A DNA stretch of 64,000 nt, taken from assembly GCA_032718475.1 (NCBI GenBank), contig JAUCBJ010008396.1, positions 42,977-106,976 of the forward strand, read 5' to 3'. The position numbers were made by a program, and so were the translations under genes. How positions within the stretch are numbered: position 1 is the first letter of the stretch; each line of letters opens with the position of its first letter. Below the pieces are notes generated by a model. That model did no database searches and was not told the DNA's origin. It saw nothing but the letters and a program-made list of their open reading frames with translations. This document shows, in pieces, positions 1 through 10,483 of this stretch. The stretch comes from Nemertoderma westbladi. Taxonomy: Eukaryota > Xenacoelomorpha > Nemertodermatida > Nemertodermatidae.

Positions 1-196
1 GTCAACCAGGTTAGTTAATGTGTCTACCAGGTTTGTTGATGTGTCCACCAGGTTAGTTGATGTGTCCACCAGGTTAGTTGATGTATCCTCCAGGTTAGTT
101 GATGTGTCCACCAGGTTAGTTGATGTATCCTCCAGGTTAATGATATGTCTACCAGGTTAGTTGATGTGTCCACCAGGTTAGTTGATGGGTCTACCA

Positions 197-466
197 TGTG
201 GTATGTCGCAGTGTGCGAGTGGATACGGCGCCTGAACTGCTTACACAATAGTGTTTGGTGGTTCAGGTTCGAATCCGACTAAAGGCTGTAGAAATTTCGC
301 ACTTTTGTGTCCCTAGGCAAGACACTTTAGACATTAGTGCCTACGCCAACCCAGCGGTATAATGGGAACCTGGCTTTGCTGGGGTAATGATAATAAAAGC
401 GCTTTGAGTATGCTGAGCGTAGAAAAGCGCTATATAAATAACCAATATAATTATTATTATTATTAT
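197..466 (+). mobile_element. tRNA-derived SINE, copy 1
   Basis: A 270-bp insertion in the 21-bp array. The head has an RNA polymerase III internal promoter: an A-box-like TGTGCGAGTGG at 212-222 and a perfect B box GGTTCGAATCC at 266-276, 43 bp apart. The tail has the paired GCGCT motif (AAAGCGCTTTGAG, then AAAAGCGCTATATAA) and ends in (ATT)n, a 3' end type common in invertebrate SINEs that borrow a LINE tail. TACCA at 192-196 and 467-471 looks like a 5-bp target-site duplication. The clover-leaf is degenerate, so it is a SINE and not a tRNA gene. I do not assign a named family. Confidence 0.85.
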
Positions 467-721
467 TACCAGGTTAGTTGATGTGTCTACCAGGTTAGTT
501 GATATGTCCACCAGGTTAGTTGATGTGTCCACCAGGTTAGTTGATGTGTCCTCCATGTTAATGATGTGTCCACCAGGTTAGTTGATGTGTCCACCAGGTT
601 AGCTAATGTGTCCACCAGGCTAGTTGATGTGTCCACCAGGTTAGTTGATGTATCCTCCAGGTTAATGATATGTCTACCAGGTTAGTTGATGTGTCCACCA
701 GGTTAGTTGATGGGTCTACCA

Positions 722-991
722 TGTGGTATGTCGCAGTGTGCGAGTGGATACGGCGCCTGAACTGCTTACACAATAGTGTTTGGTGGTTCAGGTTCGAATC
801 CGACTAAAGGCTGTAGAAATTTCGCACTTTTGTGTCCCTAGGCAAGACACTTTAGACATTAGTGCCTACGCCAACCCAGCGGTATAATGGGAACCTGGCT
901 TTGCTGGGGTAATGATAATAAAAGCGCTTTGAGTATGCTGAGCGTAGAAAAGCGCTATATAAATAACCAATATTATTATTATTATTATTAT
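722..991 (+). mobile_element. tRNA-derived SINE, copy 2 (array-borne duplicate)
   Basis: Nearly identical to the copy at 197-466, with A-like box 737-747, B box 791-801 and the same TACCA flanks (717-721, 992-996). The offset is 525 bp, exactly 25 units of 21 bp, and the flanking array variants also match. This copy therefore arose by duplication of a SINE-bearing stretch of the minisatellite, not by a second insertion. The only clear difference I saw is at the start of the (ATT)n tail. Confidence 0.85.
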
Positions 992-2172
992 TACCAGGTT
1001 AGTTGATGTGTCTACCAGGTTAGTTGATATGTCTACCAGGTTAGTTGATATGTCCACCAGGTTAGTTGATGTGTCCACCAGGTTAGTTGATGTGTCCTCC
1101 ATGTTAATGATGTGTCCACCAGGTTTGTTGATGTGTCCACCAGGTTAGTTGATGTGTCCAACAGGTTAGTTGATGTGTCCACCAAGTTAGTTGATGTGTC
1201 CACGGGGTTAGTTGATATGTCCACCAGGTTAGTTGATGTGTCCACCAGGTTAGTTGATGTGTCCAACAGGTTAGTTGATGTGTCCACCAAGTTAGTTGAT
1301 GTGTCCACGGGGTTAGTTGATATGTCCACCAGGTTAGTTGATGTGTCCACCAGGTTAGTTGATATGTCCACCAGGTTAGTTGATGTGTCCACCAGGTTAG
1401 TTGATGTGTCCTCCATGTTAATGATGTGTCCACCAGGTTTGTTGATGTGTCCACCAGGTTAGTTGATGTGTCCAACAGGTTAGTTGATGTGTCCACCAAG
1501 TTAGTTGATGTGTCCACGGGGTTAGTTGATATGTCCACCAGGTTAGTTGATGTGTCCACCAGGTTAGTTGATGTGTCCAACAGGTTAGTTGATTTGTCCA
1601 CCAAGTTAGTTGATGTGTCCACGGGGTTAGTTGATATGTCCACCAGGTTAGTTGATGTGTCCACCAGGTTAGTTGATGTGTCCAACAGGTTAGTTGATGT
1701 GTCCACCAGGTTAGTTAATGTGTCCACCAGGTTAGTTGATATGTCCACCAGGTTAGTTGATGTGTCCACCAGGTTTGTTGATGTGTCCACCAGGTTAGTT
1801 GATGTGTCCACCAGGTTTAGTTGATGTGTCCACCAGGTTAGTTAATGTGTCCACCAGGTTAGTTGATGTGTCCACCAAGTTAGTTGATGTGTCCACCAGG
1901 TTAGTTGATGTGTCCACCAGGTTTAGTTGATGTGTCCACCAGGTTAGTTGATGTGTCCACCAGGTTAGTTGATGTGTCCACCAGGTTAGTTGATGTGATT
2001 GATCCATTGATTTATTTATTTATTTGATTGTGATTGATCCATACTGTAGCTACAAACTCCAGTGACATCCAGAGGCCTACTTAGTAACAGTAATTCATTA
2101 ATTTATTTTACTTTGTTATTTAGCTTAAATTTAAATGTAAAATTTTCAATAACAGTGAATTGTTTTCTTTAG

Positions 2173-2288
2173 GTTGGGTTAAATCCAAAGCAACATCCAA
2201 TCTGTGTTCGCTGTGCAGAGTTGGAAGTTATTCTATCGCTGAAGGAGGACGATTCTGTAAACTTTGCCAACAAGGGTATTACTGTCCT
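2173..2288 (+). CDS. Exon (Cys-rich module) of membrane protein gene
   Basis: Acceptor TTTTCTTTAG at 2163-2172, donor CCT|GTGAGT at 2289. The exon takes one base from the previous exon and ends in phase 0. It encodes WVKSKATSNLCSLCRVGSYS, then a second Cys pair and GYYCP, with Cys spaced as in extracellular disulfide-rich repeats. The upstream donor is outside the window. Confidence 0.75.
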
Positions 2289-4589
2289 GTGAGTATTTAT
2301 CATTATCAACTCCCACTGTTACCCCCTACTACTACATCCCACTAAACTGTTACGGTTGCACGTGCACCCCATATACGTTCAGCCCATATACGTTGAATCA
2401 ACGCCCCGCATACTGAAAGAACCTGAAATATTTTACTGATGGGTGATAATCGGCTTTACCACAGGAAAACATAGGAAAATTAAATGATTATATTAAAATT
2501 TAATTGATTTAAATTAAAAACAAATGAATTAAATGAAATTGCATCACCTTGCATAAGATCCCATTGTCACACGATCTTCAGTTGCGCTAAAAAACGTCAA
2601 GTTAATTGAACAGTATGAATGTGTTCCATGTCGTGTCCATATTGTCCACAAACTCACAATTCAATCTATTTATGTTTCAGTGTCCTCATTGCCAACCAGT
2701 TAAATGTGAACCGGATGCTTTCTGTCCACCTGAAAGTTCCTACCCCAGTTTCTGCCGCTACCCAATCTATCAAGTTGACAATCATGTTAGTTTGTACTGC
2801 ACCTAACTGTACCGGTACCATTATGTTAGTTTGTACTGCACCTAACTGTACCGGTACCATCATGTTAGTTTGTACTGCACCTAACTGTACCGGTACCATC
2901 ATGTTAGTTTGTACTGCACCTAACCGTACCGGTACCACCATGTTAGTTTGTACTGCACCTAACTGTACCGGTACCATCATGTTAGTTTGTACTGCACCTA
3001 ACTGTACCGGTACCATTATGTTAGTTTGTACTGCACCTAACTGTACCGGTACCATCATGTTAGTTTGTACTGCACCTAACTGTACCGGTACCATCATGTT
3101 AGTTTGTACTGCACCTAACTGTACCGGTACCATTATGTTAGTTTGTACTGCACCTAACTGTACCGGTACCATCATGTTAGTTTGTACTGCACCTAACTGT
3201 ACCGGTACCATCATGTTAGTTTGTACTGCACCTAACTGTACCGGTACCATTATGTTAGTTTGTACTGCACCTAACTGTACCGGTACCATCATGTTAGTTT
3301 GTACTGCACCTAACTGTACCGGTACCATCATGTTAGTTTGTACTGCACCTAACTGTACCGGTACCATTATGTTAGTTTGTACTGCACCTAACTGTACCGG
3401 TACCATCATGTTTCTTTGTACTGCACCTAACTGTACCGGTACCATTATGTTAGTTTGTACTGCACCTAACTGTACCGGTACCATTATGTTAGTTTGTACT
3501 GCACCTAACTGTACCGGTACCATTATGTTAGTTTGTACTGCACCTAACTGTACCGGTACCATTATGTTAGGTTGTACTGCACCTAACTGTACCGGTACCA
3601 TTATCTCAGTTTTCGACTCCATTTAATCATAATTGTAGGGGCGTCCGGTTATCCGAATGAGCAGTATATCGATTCAGCAGTGTAACAATATGAAAAATGG
3701 ATAAATATTGTTATAGATGTATAATTTGGAGACTGGGGGGGGGGGGGGGGGGGGGATCTGGACGCAAATCCCATCTTAGCGAATTAATATCCTGCCTCAA
3801 CAGTTCCAGTTACAGTTACAGTGCACGTTATTTTAACCTAAACAATGAACTAAGCACAATAGAACAGGTTATAGTTTTATTTTTGAGAATAATCAGCTGT
3901 TATTTGCGTCGAATTTCCCCTGGAGAGGAATTAATTTTTATCCAGTCCCCCCTCCCCTCTATCTGATAATTTCTTATGAACAGTATCCATAAGTAAGCTT
4001 AAGTAAGTTTATATCACAACAGATACCACGTTGTAAATTTCTAATGACTATTAGATTATTATTCTTTTAGAGGAAAAACATCAATCCAAAGATGAGATAT
4101 TTAACAAAGTTTCACAATTTTTTTCTCGCTTCATCAAAAGTCCTGTTCAAATTATAAATTATTTCAAATATTATAATTATTTATTGCAGCGGTGCATACC
4201 ATCAACTGGGTTCGTTATTATTGTCGCAGGGGGTTGTGCCAGTAAGTGTCTCTAAGTAGGCCTAATACTATAATCTCTCGTGTGTTAGTCTGTCGGTTGG
4301 CATGGTAATGATTAATCTAAGAACGACCATCATAGGGTTTCTGGATTGCCCGAAATTCGCGTTTCTAACCGAAACTCAGTATGTATCCCACAACATCGGT
4401 TTAATTAAAGTAAATAGGGCTATAATGTTATTGTATTTTTCAGTTATTTTGACGTTGTGTCTCGTGGCTATTATGGCATATCTTCGTCACAAAAAAAGGT
4501 TGAGGTCGAGAATGTCCTCCAGCGAAATACGCCCCCTAGCGGGAACCGCAAGTAAAAGCAGGAATTACGTCATTTATGAAGGATTTTAA
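2173..4589 (+). CDS. Cysteine-rich single-pass membrane protein, 3' end of gene (four exons)
   Basis: The last four exons of a gene whose start lies left of the window: 2173-2288, 2681-2785, 4190-4241 and 4444-4589 (TAA). All three internal introns have GT...AG ends and the phases agree (0, 0 and 1). The encoded tail runs from a Cys-rich ectodomain, with CxxC and GYYCP spacing, through a hydrophobic helix split between the last two exons, to a basic stop-transfer RHKKR and a short cytoplasmic tail ending NYVIYEGF. The Cys pattern resembles GCC2/GCC3 (ephrin-receptor-like) modules of extracellular multidomain proteins. That is a family-level guess only. Two of its introns carry minisatellites. 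The upstream exons and full domain order are not visible. Confidence 0.75.
2681..2785 (+). CDS. Exon (Cys-rich) whose donor begins the 39-bp array
   Basis: Acceptor TTTATGTTTCAG ends at 2680. The exon has 35 codons, phase 0 at both ends, starting CPHCQPVKCEPDAFCPP. The only sensible donor before the in-frame TAA at 2804-2806 is CAT|GTTAGT at 2786. That donor is the first unit of the 39-bp minisatellite. Splicing there keeps the frame with the exon at 4190, which supports the choice. Confidence 0.7.
2784..3604 (+). repeat. 39-bp minisatellite starting at a splice donor
   Basis: About 21 tandem copies of a 39-bp unit that begins ATGTTAGTTTGTACTGCACC and continues TAACTGTACCGGTACCAT plus one base. 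Units differ mainly at one site (ATC versus ATT), with single variants such as TTTCTT near 3410. The first GTTAGT is the donor of exon 2681-2785, so each unit repeats a donor core. Each unit also has the 10-bp palindrome GTACCGGTAC. The unit is 13 codons long, so both strands show long open frames that are not genes. The array covers the first 0.8 kb of the 1.4-kb intron. Confidence 0.95.
3735..3755 (+). repeat. Poly(G) tract, 21 bp
   Basis: An uninterrupted run of 21 G in the intron between exons 2681-2785 and 4190-4241. It is one of several long G or C runs in this AT-rich window. Its length in the assembly is probably unreliable. Confidence 0.9.
3885..3945. repeat. Dispersed repeat fragment (inverted match to 14398-14456)
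   Basis: Contains AATCAGCTGTTATTTG followed by a CCCCTGGAGAG-like stretch. The reverse complement of 14398-14456 has the same order with mismatches. Both lie close to poly(G) tracts (3735-3755, 14369-14387), so they look like diverged copies of one repeat family in opposite orientation. No ends or coding sequence were identified. Confidence 0.5.
4190..4241 (+). CDS. Exon (start of transmembrane helix)
   Basis: Acceptor TTTATTGCAG ends at 4189; donor CCA|GTAAGT at 4242. The 52-nt exon reads RCIPSTGFVIIVAGGCA and ends one base into the next codon. It enters in phase 0 from the exon at 2681. Its hydrophobic second half joins that of the next exon to form one membrane helix. Confidence 0.75.
4444..4589 (+). 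CDS. Terminal exon (helix end and cytoplasmic tail)
   Basis: Acceptor TTGTATTTTTCAG ends at 4443; stop TAA at 4587-4589. It completes the helix (ILTLCLVAIMAYL), then the basic cluster RHKKRLRSR, then a Ser-rich tail ending NYVIYEGF. The order hydrophobic then basic fits a type I membrane protein with a cytoplasmic C-terminus of about 35 residues. The terminal Tyr residues could be signalling sites, but no defined motif is evident. Confidence 0.75.
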
Positions 4590-5563
4590 ACGAAGAAAAT
4601 GAAAGTCGATAAAGAAACGCAGAAGATTAATCTATTTTTGTACAAACCTAATTAACTCGGTGCTCATTAACTCATTCACTATAATAAATATTTTAATATT
4701 AATAAATTTAACTCGTCGAATAAATTCACTTTGATGATATATAATCATATTGTTATTCCTTTGGTGACGATTGCGGTTGTTTTGGACGACAACAACAATG
4801 AGCGAATACAGATGAATATCAATGTTCCAGTAGTTGATCCACTTTAAATTTTGTTGAAATCAGCGTCAACATTGCAACTTCGGTCGGTTGAACTATTTTA
4901 ACATGTCTTGATAAAATCAGCTTCCCTGAAAATCGTCATAATCTAAAAAGAACAAATTTTTGGGTTAGAGTAAAACACAGATCCGGATTCTACACTTAAC
5001 ATTGTCCCTACTATACGGAAGTCGATTGTTTTTACATTTTTATAACTCCCAAAAATAAAACTATAATCTGTTCTATTGACTTTAGTTTACTGTTTTGGTT
5101 AAAATAACGTGCCACTGTAACCTGCTCCTTTCCCTTAATTGATAATTTTGGAATCCGGATCCGGATCCGCTTTTTACACCCCAAATTTTAACTAATAAAA
5201 TCATTTGAAAAGTTTTGGCACTTCTTTCATTCACCCATTTTTCCATTAGAAGCAGCAATTCTAACTTTACAGAAGGTAACATCACTTTTGAGAATGTCTA
5301 ACAAGTAATATCGAATAGAGACGTTGTTTAGTGATAGTGATGCTATCAGACAGTAATCGATCCTTGTTGATGAGTTTCTCACGTGAGCCTTAAAAAATTG
5401 TAAACAATAAACTCAACAGAATATCAGATTCAGCTGTTTTACTTTACTTAAATAGTAGGTGATAAATATTCATATTGCCTATGGTGTGCCTTACATTTAA
5501 TACTTCGTGAAGTGTAAATCTCCCTCTATATATATTTCAAATGGAGTGAGAGCGTAAAAGAAA
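4590..5563. other. 3' flank, no gene seen
   Basis: AT-rich sequence after the stop codon. I see no convincing coding exon. The stretch 5046-5148 (ACTCCCAAAAATAAAACTA; CTGTAACCTGCTCCTTTCCC) recurs with changes at 14455-14550, so it is part of a dispersed repeat. GGATCCGGAT-type inverted words occur near 4980 and 5155. Confidence 0.5.
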
Positions 5564-5755
5564 AACTACCATGGCCTCAGACTCCACTGACGCTCAATCA
5601 CAGATCTCGAATACAATATACGGGGGTATTTCATATGACAACACTATTATTTAGTGTCTCGAATAACTACCATGGCCTCAGACTCCACTGACGCTCAATC
5701 ACAGATCTCGAATACAATATACGGGGGTATTTCATATGACAACACTATTATTTAG
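5564..5755 (+). repeat. 101-bp tandem duplication, LTR element target
   Basis: The segment starting AACTACCATGGCCTCAGACT at 5564 repeats at 5665 (101-bp step). The second copy is cut after TTTAG at 5755 by the LTR retrotransposon. The sequence resuming at 11550 (TTTAGTATCTCATTAATATC) resembles the matching part of the first copy, so the element landed inside the repeat. Confidence 0.85.
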
Positions 5756-6029
5756 TATTACGTTCTCATGTAAGTACAGAAGTAAGTAGTAATGAAGTAG
5801 GTTCTTCACGATATAACTTCCTTGATATATATTAGTCTTATAGATAGAACAGTACAACAGTAGAGCACTGACTACACCGTCACCAATCACATACAGCAGT
5901 ACAGACATATGAATCCTGCAGTCCTGTAAATATGGTAATGTATGTATCTCCTACAGTACCGGTAACTATCTACCAAGCACCAGCACACAGAACGAACTTA
6001 GGTCCTATGAAATAGATAATAATATAACA
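5756..6029 (-). repeat. 3' LTR of the Ty3/gypsy element
   Basis: 274 bp. Read on the element's strand it starts TGTTATATTATT and ends CGTAATA. It is colinear with 10874-11549 but lacks the four CAGTA/CTGTA insertions, a 9-bp AT insertion and the 373-bp segment present there. Confidence 0.92.
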
Positions 6030-6040
6030 TCTCCCTTTTT
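6030..6040 (-). other. Polypurine tract
   Basis: On the minus strand AAAAAGGGAGA directly precedes TGTTATATT, the start of the 3' LTR. This is the position and composition of a plus-strand primer in LTR retrotransposons. Confidence 0.8.
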
Positions 6041-6062
6041 ATGAGTTATTTGATGAATCAAA

Positions 6063-7190
6063 TCAACTAGTAAATAGAATACCAAATATATATATGTATA
6101 TATAGTAAATACTATATTTAATAAGTTTGAGCAGTGATGCCATGTAGGACACAGTATAACGGTCAGGAATTTTCCGTGTTCTAGAACTGCGTCGAAACTC
6201 CTCATGGTCATTCACATTCCCACATCCAGTAGCGGTTGGTTTGTCCACAACATCATTTGTAGCTCCTTTAAAAACGCGCAACAACCTCCTGTTACGCCAA
6301 TATGTTCTCCCAGACTTCAGTTTCACTCAGTAACCACGATAAAAATCAGATTCTACCATAATACCAATTTTATTTCATCTCTTTGATGCGTTATCTTGAA
6401 TAGTGACTTGACATCCGATATCGAGAGGTTTCAATGGTTGAGCAGTTCTGTCATAAAGGAGTTTTGATGAATCTCGGATATTAGCAGCTTTAATGTCAGC
6501 TTCTTCTACTGAAATTTGCCAATCTCTAGAGAAAGCTGACCAATGAGTTGGCACTTTAGAGCGTATGGGATGGCCATATACACGCTGGGCCGGCGATAGA
6601 CCATCTGATATTGGAGTATTTCTTAACTCCAATAGTCCGGCTTGGAAGGAATCCGAGTTTATTTTTCCGCCAGACTTAGCAACCAATCCTTTGATAGATT
6701 TGACATGCACTTCCGCATGACCATTAGATTGGGGATAGTAAGGGCTGCTCGGAGCCCATTTAACAGACCACAACTTCTAAAATTTCTGAAATTCATCTGC
6801 TTTAAATTGGGGGCCACCATCTGTCCGAATGCGAACTGGTACCCCTGTTTGTACAAATTAGGAACGAATTACTTTGATTAATTGTGTGGCACTTGGTGAT
6901 CTACCAAATTCATGAATAAATGGGAAACCACTTAATCGATCAACATACAGCAAGAACTCAACCCCACTGTATTGAAAAAGATCGCATGAAACAGATTCAA
7001 AAACGCGGGAAGGGATCTCATCCCTCATTAGAGATTCCTTAGGAAGACTTGGTAAGCGTTTGGCACATTGTATACAATTCTCAACTGTGGTCTTCACATC
7101 ATTGTTCATGCCAGGCCAATAAACGACTTATCTTGCGCGTTTGTCCTGTCGATCCCCTGATGGCTTTCATGTAATCTAGACAAAACCATC
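6063..7190 (-). pseudogene. Integrase remnant of the LTR element
   Basis: The order on the minus strand is an HHCC zinc-binding region (HESH near 7170, CIQC near 7070), the catalytic core with CDLFQYSG near 6990, TDGG near 6830, and SPYYPQSNGHAE near 6735 carrying the catalytic Glu, then a C-terminal domain with YWRNRRLL near 6295. Visible lesions are a frameshift plus TAA near 7125, a TAG just before LWSVKW (about 6780) and two TGA codons near 6376 and 6330. The two TGA codons sit where relatives often have Trp. The protein cannot be made intact. Confidence 0.85.
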
Positions 7191-7285
7191 TTAATATAAT
7201 TAGGAGGTATAACAATTCGAGAATTTCTCAAAATTAAACCATTATCGATACTCAGTTCTTTCCATATCGATTTAAACAATAATAC

Positions 7286-7913
7286 CTAGGGATTACTTCC
7301 ACTTTCATTATAATCTGAGGCCACAGCTTGTAAAAGTTCCTGATATTTCAAATCAGCTTTCCCATACTCGCGCAATTCTTGTAGAATTTGATCACCATAA
7401 ACATCATTTATTTCTCCGTCCGATTTAATGTTACAAGCAGAAATTTGGATACATGCATTTAACATCTCTTGATTATTCGAGTGTTCATGACAGTCTTCAA
7501 GAGTGGGATCATCAACAGGATAGCGTGATAATGTGTCTGGAACACAATGATTTTTACCTTTAATCCATTTTAAGGTACACTGGAATACAGATAATTTCTC
7601 CTTGTAGTTTTGGAGTCGAATATTATCAATAGTATCCATTGTAAAGTCATTGAAAATTGGGATCAGTGGTTTATGATCCACAAAGACGGTATAGTTAGGT
7701 AAACCCATGAGAAATAGTCGACATTTTAATGTAGCCCATACAATGGCAAGAGCTTCAAGCTCTATAATAGCATATTTCGTCTCGGCCGGTTGAAGGAATC
7801 TAGATCCGCATTGAATAAGTTTCCAAAACCCATTCTGGTTTTGTAGTAATGCGAATTCAAGACCTTTTGTTCGTGCAGCATCAGTCTGTAAGACTGTCTA
7901 ACTGAAAGACTGT
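7286..7913 (-). pseudogene. RNase H remnant of the LTR element
   Basis: Encodes the Ty3/gypsy RNase H segment after RT: ETKYAIIELEALAIVWA (about 7780-7740), TVFVDHKPLIPIFN (about 7690-7650) and LKWIKGKNHCVPDTLSRYP near 7550, the typical end of the domain. A local duplication of the word GACTGTCTAA near 7890-7915 brings stops between this part and the RT frame. The segment then runs into a linker rich in acidic residues. Confidence 0.85.
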
Positions 7914-9290
7914 CTAAGGGTCAAACTGAGAAAGTACCGGTGTACTTACCAAAGCTTTGTTCACTGAATTAAATGCTTTGGTATGATTTGCATTCCAGGT
8001 AAATTCATTTTTAATCTTAACAAGATCTCTCAGGGGCTCTGCTGCTCCAGCAATCTCAGTAGCAAATTGGCCTAGCTGGTTAACTAAACCAAGAAAAGAT
8101 CGGAGATCTGTTCTAGTTGTTGGTACTGGGAAATCCGCAATGGCATTAACTTTACAAGGATCTGCTTCATAACCACCTTGTTTAACATGGTATCCAACAA
8201 AGTCTATCTCATCAGCAGCAAATTTGCACTTATCACCATTAATTGTTATACCATGTTTTGCACACCGTTCTAGAACATCACAAGTTATATTAATAGTCTC
8301 TCTGTGTGTGTCACCATCCAGCGCAATATCATCTACAACTTTATTTAATCTATTGATACCACTGAATGCAATATCACCATGCAAACTGTAAGAATCACCA
8401 GATCCCACAAATCCCATTTGGGCCCGAAGAAATTTGTTCCTTCCCCAAGGCGTAATAAATGTAGTAAACTCTTGAAACTTTGTATCCAAGGGCAATTGCC
8501 AGTAGCCCTTAGTTGCATCTAATTTGGTAAAATACTTTGCAGTAGGTTTTATCCCAGAAACCGCAGTAAATGGGGTTTTCGTAGGATGAACAGGTCGTTT
8601 AACTTGATGGTTCAACTTTGTAAGGTCGACACACATTCTTATCTTACCCCCAGGTTTAGGGGCAACCACCAAGGGGTGGCACCAATAAGTAGGTATATCT
8701 CCTACTTCTGATATAATGCCACGCTTTAACATGTAATCAAGTTCATTTCGAACTCTATCTCGTAATGCAAATGGTATTGGCCTGGCCGCATGCACTGCAA
8801 ATGGCGATGCGTCTGGTAAGAGTTCAATTTTCATAGGTGCTCCAATTTGAGATCCAACCATGGGATGCAATGTATCAGAATCATCAAAAACTGACTTGTA
8901 TATGTTTTTGAGTTTTGTTTCGACTGCTGATCTGAGTTGTGGTGAAGGGTTATCAGCAGGTAAACTTTTAATCCAAGCAGATCGTTTTTCTGTATCAAAC
9001 ACTATTTCTTGTCTGCCCGAAACAGTAGCAACATATATTAATTTCCCATCATCTCCCTGTGGAGTAGGGAAATCTTGTGGAATTGTTAGAAGTGATGCAC
9101 AAACTTCATGGGATAAATATAAACCTTTAATCCCTCTACAAACATTAATTATAGTATCAACTGTACGCTGATATCCATCAACTGATATTTGAGCTCTAAA
9201 TGTTCCAATTTTTTTGAGAGTATGATTTTCAACAGAAACTAATCTATCATTAGTTGGAGGAGCAAGGCAAGATAGTGTAATATCATTCAA
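7914..9290 (-). pseudogene. Reverse transcriptase of the LTR element
   Basis: A 458-codon open stretch with the Ty3/gypsy RT palm: PLVVAPKPGGKIRMCVDLTK, then KLDATKGYWQLPLD (first catalytic Asp), then KVVDDIALD, the YxDD box in its VVDD form as seen in several Ty3/gypsy lineages. It ends with FLGLVNQLGQFA and the start of the connection. Residues 1-100 include the end of the protease (GLYLSHEVCASLL). It is out of frame with gag-protease upstream, where the sequence around 9290-9350 is scrambled. A region following the first Asp block (ORAQMGFVGSG-like, near 8410) departs from the usual GLxxAP motif, so the enzyme may be damaged here too. Confidence 0.9.
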
Positions 9291-10483
9291 TAAATAAATA
9301 TCTTCACCAGTATCTGTACACCAGTATCTTCATCAGTACACTCTGCACCAGTATCAGGGTGTGCTATCACAATTCCCAAAATGTTGTTATTCTTTGGATC
9401 AGCAATTTTAACATGTAAAATATGGCTGCTTGTAACTCCAGCAGATTGTCTAATAACATTAACCTTTTTCGAATTTTTATTCGAACTTTGCCCATCCCGG
9501 GTACGTTGCAAACAGACACGTTTGTAATGACCAACCCGTTTCCAATACTGGCATTCAGAATTTAATGCGGGGCATTTTCTCAAATCTTCATGGAGATCAA
9601 ATCCACACCGGAAACAAAATTTCTTTGCATTATTTCCAATAGTGATATCGTTATGTAGTAAGTGTTTCTCGGCATTTGATCTGTTGTTTGTTGCGGGTTT
9701 AAAAGAAGTAGAAGTTGTAACTTTTGAATTAGGAGGTTTGAACCCTCTATCCTTATTTTGCTTATATTTAGTCTTGTGTTTAGTAGCAGAAATTTCATAT
9801 TTATTGTCACTAATTTGCTTTGAATCCCTCTTTGCTGCTTCAGTAGATCGCAAAAATTCAAAAGTATCTTTAAAATTTAGTGCCGGTTTTTTTGCAATAA
9901 CCTTAGCACGAGCTGACTCGTCTTTAAGACCCTCAAGAATTGCAGTGGTTAAAATACTGTATGTAACATTTTGAACATCAGCATATTCAGCAAGTTCAGT
10001 AACACGTGTATAATATTTATAAATTGACTCACCTTCTTCTTGTTTTACAGTGAGAAGGTTTCTCCAATCTACATTTGGGTTGCGATCACACCTTAACTAA
10101 TTGCTAATTTCGTTAATAACTTCATCCAATGTCATAGATGTATTATGAGGTATCTCAATAACTCGTCGCACTGTATTCAGGAAATCTGGATGACAGTGAC
10201 TAAAAAATGCAGCAATCTGATCCTCCCTAGGAGATTTATAGATCTTAGTTAGTTGAAAGTAAGGCCTCCAAACTTCTAACCAACGTTGAAACTTTTGGAA
10301 ATCTGTTCCATCCTCTAGGGCTGGCGGATCAGCAACTATTGGCCGTGCAGAATGGCCAATTTCCAGCAGAGACATTGGTGGAATTTTGTCATCAAGGGAA
10401 CTCGCAGTGTGGTCCCTCCTCGAACCGGTAGAAACTGTATTTTTGTGAAGCTCATCTTCAAATCTATCCATATAAGAATACAT
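9287..10483 (-). pseudogene. Gag and protease start of the LTR element
   Basis: Starts at ATG (10481-10483). The N-terminal two thirds is a capsid-like region with FQRWLEVWRPYFQL. A TAG at 10097-10099 interrupts it, and the same frame continues for 270 codons. Residues near 9620-9530 give a CCHC-like zinc knuckle pair (CFRCGFDLHEDLRKC; CQYWKRVGHYKRVC), followed by a protease motif PDTGAE near 9345. After that, repeated GATACTGGTG-like words (9300-9350) suggest local duplication that shifted the frame away from RT. I see one nonsense codon and one frame break. Confidence 0.88.

Larger units (their letters stand above)
1..1997 (+). repeat. 21-bp minisatellite, intronic
   Basis: Tandem array of a unit close to CAGGTTAGTTGATGTGTCCA plus one base, interrupted by two SINE copies. 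It runs off the left window edge and ends about 175 bp before the splice acceptor at 2171-2172, so it lies in the intron upstream of the first visible exon of the cysteine-rich gene. Each unit carries CAG|GTTAGT, a good match to a 5' splice site. Variants (ACAGG, CAAGT, CGGGG, ATATGT) recur in the same order between about 1140 and 1700, giving a five-unit (105 bp) higher-order repeat. Because 21 is a multiple of 3, several frames stay open on both strands. Those open frames are a by-product of periodicity, not genes. Confidence 0.95.

Noticed and set aside
212-276. A tRNA gene
   Set aside because: A and B boxes are present, but stems are degenerate and a SINE tail follows, so it is a SINE head.
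2619-3626. Open frames of over 300 codons on both strands of the 39-bp array
   Set aside because: Unit of 13 codons; the frames follow the repeat and the exon frame itself hits TAA at 2804-2806 in the first unit.
5082-5285. A 67-codon minus-strand open frame downstream of the membrane-protein gene
   Set aside because: Short, partly within a dispersed repeat, with no recognisable product.
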